Positions 19,684 to 24,006 of a stretch of 24,006 nucleotides of DNA are shown piece after piece. A model generated the notes under the pieces. It did no database searches. It saw only the letters and a list, made by a program, of their open reading frames with translations, and was not told where the DNA came from. The DNA comes from Fonticula alba (taxonomy: Eukaryota > Opisthokonta > Rotosphaerida > Fonticulaceae): assembly GCF_000388065.1 (NCBI RefSeq), contig NW_009242984.1, positions 19,309 through 43,314 of the forward strand, written 5' to 3'. How positions within the stretch are numbered: position 1 is the stretch's first letter; the number at the start of each line of letters is the position of its first letter. The position numbers were made by a program, and so were the translations under genes.

Positions 19684-20820
19684 GATTAGAGCTCAAAGCA
19701 GCCGAGGCTGAGTGAGAAGGAGGGGCCTGTGTCAGGCCTGGGCGTTGGGGGAGGGCGGGCGAGAGGGGAGAAGCGACGACGCGGGGGGGGGGGACAACCG
19801 AGGGTCAGTACGCGGCGCGCAGAGGGGGAGGAAGGGAGAGGAGGGCAAGGGAGAGAGGAAGGGAGGAAGGGAGGCTGCGGACACGAACAATGAGGGGGGT
19901 CTCCGGGGGGTGGAGGGGACGGTTGGAAAACCGGGAGTGGGGGGGGGGGAAGGCGCGCGCGGGGGAGAGGTGGGTGGGGGCGCGCGGGGTGATGTCGAAC
20001 TTGCGCTCAATGTCACCGGACGCAGTGTAGGGTGGAGAGGGGGTATGTGGGTGTGTATGTAAAAAGGAGAGAAATGCGGTAGCCTCTGCGGGAGCAATGG
20101 CACAGCGATGCCCAAGGTGCGGTAGCCGCGGCACAACGCCGGGCTGTCTCTTGACTCCCCGCCACACCCCCCCCCCCTGCCACCACCGCCACACCCCCCC
20201 CCCCTGGTGGGGGCTGCGCCGGCGTGCTGCGCGCACCGGGCGCATGCACCGCACACACACACACACACGCGCTGACCGTGCGCGCCGGGGGGACCGGCAC
20301 CCGGCCAGGGGCGGGCGCAAGGGGGCGGAGCTGGCCGGCGGGGGCGGGGACCGTGGGCGGGGGGCGAGGCTGGTATGTGCCGCCCCCTCCCCCCTGGAGA
20401 AGGGGGCGCGCACGAGCGCCAGGAGCGGGGGACGGGGGGGGGGGGAGGTCAACACGGCGGCCGGACGCCCCTCCACGGCCTTCTCCCGGGGCCGGGCGGG
20501 TGCAGACCGGGCAAACGACGGCCGCCGTGTGCAACCCCTCCCCGGTCGCGGCCCCCGCGCGCGGCTCTCGGGCGGCTGGCCAAGACGCGCCGCCTGTGTG
20601 CGACGCAGGCCCCGAGCAGCACCGGGAGGGCCTACGCCCGAAGACACACGCACACACACACACACACACACACACCGGGGCCGGCCGGCCGCGGGGGGAG
20701 AGCACGTTCGCACGGGGGAGAGGTGTCTCCGGGCCGCCGGCGCCCTCCCCCCCCCCCCCCCCCCGCCGGGCGGAGAGGGGGAGTCGCGCTAGCCGGCGCG
20801 GCTGGGCGCGCGGCCGAGGT
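19684..20820. other. Intergenic region upstream of IQGAP, no supportable gene
   Basis: This should contain the IQGAP promoter on the minus strand. Open frames are Pro/Arg/Gly-rich in every frame. A less biased patch near 19990-20160 (minus strand) reads like short exon fragments but cannot be joined to anything conserved. (CA)n occurs at about 20254-20270 and 20651-20675, with several C runs of 8-16 nt. Confidence 0.5.
20651..20675. repeat. (CA)12 microsatellite
   Basis: Twelve CA dinucleotides in otherwise G/C-rich intergenic DNA. Confidence 0.93.
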
Positions 20821-20837
20821 CAGTAGGGCCCAGTGCT

Positions 20838-20883
<46 letters not shown>

Positions 20884-21048
20884 ACGCCACCGCCCCCCAA
20901 AAACCCCCCCCCCCCCCGGCGGGGGGGGGGGAGAGGCCGGCCGCCCGCGGGCCCGCCCCCCGGGGGACGCCCCCCCCCCCCCCGCCCCCCGCCCCCGCGC
21001 CGCCGCCGCCCGCGCCGCCCCCCACCGCGGGACCGGGGCAGGAGTGCT

Positions 21049-21086
<38 letters not shown>

Positions 21087-21290
21087 GGCGGGCGGGCCGC
21101 GGGGGGGGGGGCCTCTTGCCCGGGGGGGGGGTGTCCCCCGGCCCCCCCGGCCCCCCCCCCCCCCCCCCCCCCCCGGGGGGGGGGGGGGGGTTCCGCCTGC
21201 CCCGGCGGCGGGGGGGCCCGCCCCGGGTCCGAGGGGCCCCTGGTGTCCCCCCCCCCCCCCCCCCTGCCCCGCCCCCGGAGCCGGCCGGAG
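20821..21290. repeat. Extreme C/G homopolymer block
   Basis: Nearly every base is C or G. Long C runs lie at 20840-20883 (44 nt), 21051-21084 (34), 21151-21174 (24) and 21247-21264 (18). The run at 21151 passes directly into G16 (21175-21190), and C14 at 20904-20917 faces G11 three bases later. Frames through here are pure Pro or Gly and are not genes. Copy lengths are unlikely to be accurate. Confidence 0.9.
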
Positions 21291-21517
21291 TGCGCCCGGT
21301 CCCCGCAAAGAATGACCGGACTACGGGCGGGGGCGGGGGAAGAATGCTGCGCGCCCGGGGCCGCAGCTTCTGGAGGACGCCCCGCCCCCCTCGGGCCCGG
21401 GCCAGGCGGGGCCGGCGCCGGCTTCGAGCATCGTCCGGAGAAGGCTGAGAGGCGTTGCCGCCCCGTCCCCCCCCCCCCCCCGGGCTCTTTGCAAGGGAGC
21501 CGGCGCGAGCGCATTCG

Positions 21518-21544
21518 CACACACACACACACACACACACACAC
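21518..21544. repeat. (CA)13 microsatellite
   Basis: About thirteen CA dinucleotides in gene-free GC-rich DNA. Confidence 0.93.
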
Positions 21545-22830
21545 CCAAGAAGCGGTCACCGGCGCCCCTCCGCGGCCGGGCAAGGCAGAGCAGGCAAATG
21601 AACTTGCACATTCCACACAGGTCCAATAAACGCCCGGCCAGCGCGCCCGCGGCCGGGCATCCTTGCCCCCAATTAGGGAGGAGCCGCCGCGCCGGCTCCG
21701 CCGAACGTGGGGGTGGGGGACGGCCTACGGGCGCGCGCGCATGTGCGAGCCCGCCGGAGCATGCAAGCACACGGGCTGTCCCTCCCCGGGCGCCGGCGGG
21801 AGGCCCCGCGCCCGCCCCCGCACACGCCCCGGTGTACGGGCGCGCAAAGGAATTCCCCCCCCCCCCCCGTCCGGCAGGCGGGCTGTCGACAGCCAGCCCC
21901 AGCCGGCCGGCCGGAGGGCCACGACAAGGGACGCCCGGCCCCCCTGTCACCCGGGAGCTGGGGGGGGGGGGCGGGGACAAGGCACCTGGTCGCGCGTCCG
22001 AGTTTCCCCCCCCTCCAATCAGTCATGGTCGTCACCTCGGCGGGCCGGCCGGCGGCGAGGAGAGGTGCGGCCGCCGGCCCCCCCCCCCCCGGCCGGAGGT
22101 GCCGCGGGCGAACCATGGTCAAGGAATTTTCCCCCCCCGCGCGCCCGGCGAGCCCATTGAGCAAGGGACCCGCTCCCCTGGGCGCGGGGACCATCGCCGG
22201 GCGTTTGCGGGGCCGCGAAGCCCCCCCCCCCCCGGAGAGCCCTCGCCCGGCACCCCGGCGTCCGCATACCAGGGCACGCCGGGGCAGCGCACCCTCGGCC
22301 GGGCTCAGACACGCGCCCGGCACACCAAACAAAGGCAGGGGCGCGCAGGCGAGCGGAGACCCAGAAAGAGCGAAAGACGTAGAGGCACGGGCGGGGGGGG
22401 GGGGGGGCGCGGGCAGACAGGGGCGTAGGCAACAGAGGCCCCCCCCCCCGGGCAGGGGACAAGACAGGGGAAGCCTTAATTTCGGGGCCCCGGGCGCCGG
22501 CGCGCAACATGAGGCAGGCCGCGGCCGCGGCCCGCTCGGCCGAGCACCGCGGCCGCCTCGCCCCCCCCCCGCGATGGTGATGGGGCCGCCGTGCCCGCCG
22601 CCGGGACTCGGCGGGCCGGCCGTGACACCCCGCGCGCGGGCGCGCGTGTGCGGAGGACACACCCATGCACACGCACCCCCGGCCCCCCGGCCCCGGGACA
22701 GGGGCCCCGTCGCGCAAACGGAAGCGGCCCTGGTGAGCCGGGTCTCCCGGACAGAATGACACATCCCGGTGTCACACGGCGCCCTCTCGTGTGAGAGGGG
22801 ACGCCCTGGTCTCTTTTGTCCTGTTTCCGT

Positions 22831-22854
22831 CCCCCCCCCCCCCCGGGGGGGGGG
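22831..22854. repeat. C14-G10 abutting palindrome
   Basis: Fourteen C are followed directly by ten G, a perfect inverted repeat with no loop. The same layout appears at 21151-21190. It could be a real hairpin or an assembly join of two homopolymer ends. Confidence 0.9.
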
Positions 22855-22874
22855 CGAGACACCTCCGAGCAGCC

Positions 22875-22930
22875 AATATTCGTACGAAAATAATCCCACC
22901 AATATGCGCGGACATATGCCCGGCGCATAT
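22875..22930. other. AT-rich island with two palindromes
   Basis: Within very GC-rich DNA this 56-bp stretch is about half A/T. It contains the palindrome TTCGTACGAA (22879-22888) and the inverted repeat ATATGCGC / GCGCATAT (22902-22909 and 22923-22930, 13-nt loop with a central CATATG). Its role is unknown; a promoter or protein-binding site is possible. Confidence 0.6.
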
Positions 22931-23250
22931 ATCCCCCCCCCCCCAGCTCTAAATGGGCCTCTCGAGGTCCGGTGCCGGGCCTGGTCCCCGGCGGTGCGGG
23001 CCCGGGACCGCCCCGCTGCCAGGCCCTCCCGGCAGCGGGCTCTCCGTGTGCCCGCCGTGTCGCCCCGCGCCACGCCAGGCCTGGACTCATATGACGGACG
23101 GCGGCCGGGGCGGCGCGCCCGCCTCGAGAGAGAGCCCCCGGCGCCGCAAGCAGAGGCGCGCTCTGGCCGAGGCGCGAGGGAGAATGCCCGCGCCCGGGTA
23201 AATGGCCGCGCCGCATTCCGAGATTCCACCACCCCAGAGGCGGGCCTGCG

Positions 23251-23271
23251 GCGCGCGCGCGCGCGCGCGCG
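23251..23271. repeat. (GC)n alternating tract
   Basis: Twenty-one nucleotides of alternating G and C in gene-free DNA, Z-DNA-prone. Confidence 0.92.
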
Positions 23272-24006
23272 AATGTGGGCGAGAAGCTATTTGAAGTCCG
23301 GCTATGGTGACCGGCCCGCGGGTTGTCCGGCGGCGGGCATTCCACCGCGCGCGCCCCGCGCGCCCGCCCGGCGGCCCAAATGCCCGCCACCAGGGCCGGC
23401 AGACAGCACCGGACCGCCCGCTCCCCCGGCCGCCCGGCCTCCCCGAGCCCAGGCGCCGGCGCATGTCAGGCGCGCCTCCTCCGAGGCACCCCCCCCCCCC
23501 CGCCCGCCCGCCCGCCCCTGGTGCCGGGGCAGCGTAGGGCCCCCCGCCCTGGCCGGGGAGGTATAGGAAATGCGCCCAGCCCCCCCCCCCCCCCCCGCCA
23601 GACGCCGCTCACTGGCTGCTGACGACCGCCCCGGGGCGCGGGTCCCCTGCCGGCCCGGCCCGGCCCCGGCCCGGCTCCCGGAGGGGCGCGTGTCAGACAC
23701 AATCGTTCGAGCCCGTCACACGGCCAGCCTCGAGCGGCGCGCACGGTGCCGCCGCGGGCCCCCGACGGGCGCCCCCGCCCGCGCGGTCGCGGCCGGCGCC
23801 AGCGCAGCCTGCCTCTAGTCCGGCGCATTCCCGTCTAGCCGTGCCGGGCGCACGAATTCCTGCTGGCCCTTGGCCCGGGGCCCGGGCGGCAGGGACGAGC
23901 GCCGGCGCGCCTCCCTCCCTGGCCGATACCCCGACATTCCTCCCGCTACCGGGGCGGGGGGGGCGGGGGGGGGCACCGCCAGCGCGGGCCGGCAGGCCCG
24001 GGCCCG

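Larger units (their letters stand above)
21291..24006. other. GC-rich 2.7 kb with no supportable gene
   Basis: Frames on both strands are long only because stop codons are rare at this composition. None shows a conserved domain or a convincing spliced exon. It holds (CA)n at 21518-21544, C and G runs of 8-14 nt, (CG)n at 23251-23271 and one distinct AT-rich island at 22875-22930. No T-arm consensus of a tRNA and no 5S-like sequence was found by eye. Confidence 0.5.

Noticed and set aside
20085-20150. RGYRTLGIAV on the minus strand resembling a P-type ATPase segment.
   Set aside because: Only about ten residues match by memory, and none of the required P-type motifs (such as DKTGT) lies in the surrounding sequence.
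20375-21616. Long Pro-rich and Gly-rich open frames on both strands.
   Set aside because: They are translations of C and G homopolymers. No start context, domain or splice structure supports them.
22117-22130. GGAATTTTCC and, near 21848, GGAATTCC, similar to NF-kappaB sites.
   Set aside because: Ten-base matches of this kind arise by chance, no gene lies nearby, and nothing else supports regulation by that family.
21673-23232. A 519-codon minus-strand open frame.
   Set aside because: It is Arg/Gly/Pro/Ala-rich throughout, and competing frames on the other strand are equally long. Stop codons are rare here because of composition.
23700-23725. CGTTCGAGCCCGTC resembling a tRNA T-arm.
   Set aside because: The flanking bases do not form a 5-bp stem, and no matching D-arm, anticodon arm or acceptor stem is present.

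Overview
The window looks like nuclear DNA of a very GC-rich unicellular eukaryote, probably an opisthokont-related protist. The reasons are: spliced genes with 17 inferred GT-AG introns, most of them 100-270 nt; a vacuolar H+-ATPase subunit a; an IQGAP-type scaffold with CH, IQ, RasGAP-like and C-terminal IQGAP domains; a dUTPase; and an RsmE-type methyltransferase that appears to be mitochondrial. The composition (strong GC3, abundant undepleted CpG, long G or C homopolymers, many (CA), (CG) and (GA) microsatellites) reminds me of Fonticula alba. That is recollection, not a database match. I see no bacterial operon, CRISPR array, tRNA, rRNA or recognisable transposon.

Layout. At 52-776 (+) is a three-exon dUTPase. 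At 971-2538 (-), convergent with it, is a three-exon coiled-coil protein whose Ala/Asp-rich tail is built on a 12-nt minisatellite. From 2539 to 6205 is a 3.7 kb divergent intergenic region with microsatellites and G/C runs but no supportable gene. At 6206-10835 (+) is the 11-exon V-ATPase V0 subunit a. From 10836 to 11653 is a repeat-rich spacer. At 11654-14169 (+) is an RsmE-family protein of two exons with a sequence gap (N) inside its intron. From 14170 to 14723 is a short GA/GT-rich convergent spacer. At 14724-19683 (-) is a three-exon IQGAP-like gene encoding 1524 residues. From 19684 to 24006 is a 4.3 kb G/C-homopolymer-rich stretch in which I can support no gene.

The five genes are housekeeping or cytoskeletal and do not form a pathway: nucleotide-pool sanitation, organelle acidification, rRNA modification, actin/Ras-Rho scaffolding and one unassigned coiled-coil protein. 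All exon junctions were chosen by hand from GT-AG signals, phase consistency and protein family continuity. The total coding length of every model is divisible by three. The most notable points are the shared intron donor GTRCGY (13 of 17 introns have C at +4), four spectrin-like repeats in the IQGAP protein, a greatly enlarged RsmE with a degenerate cofactor loop, and a tandem in-frame acceptor in the V-ATPase gene.
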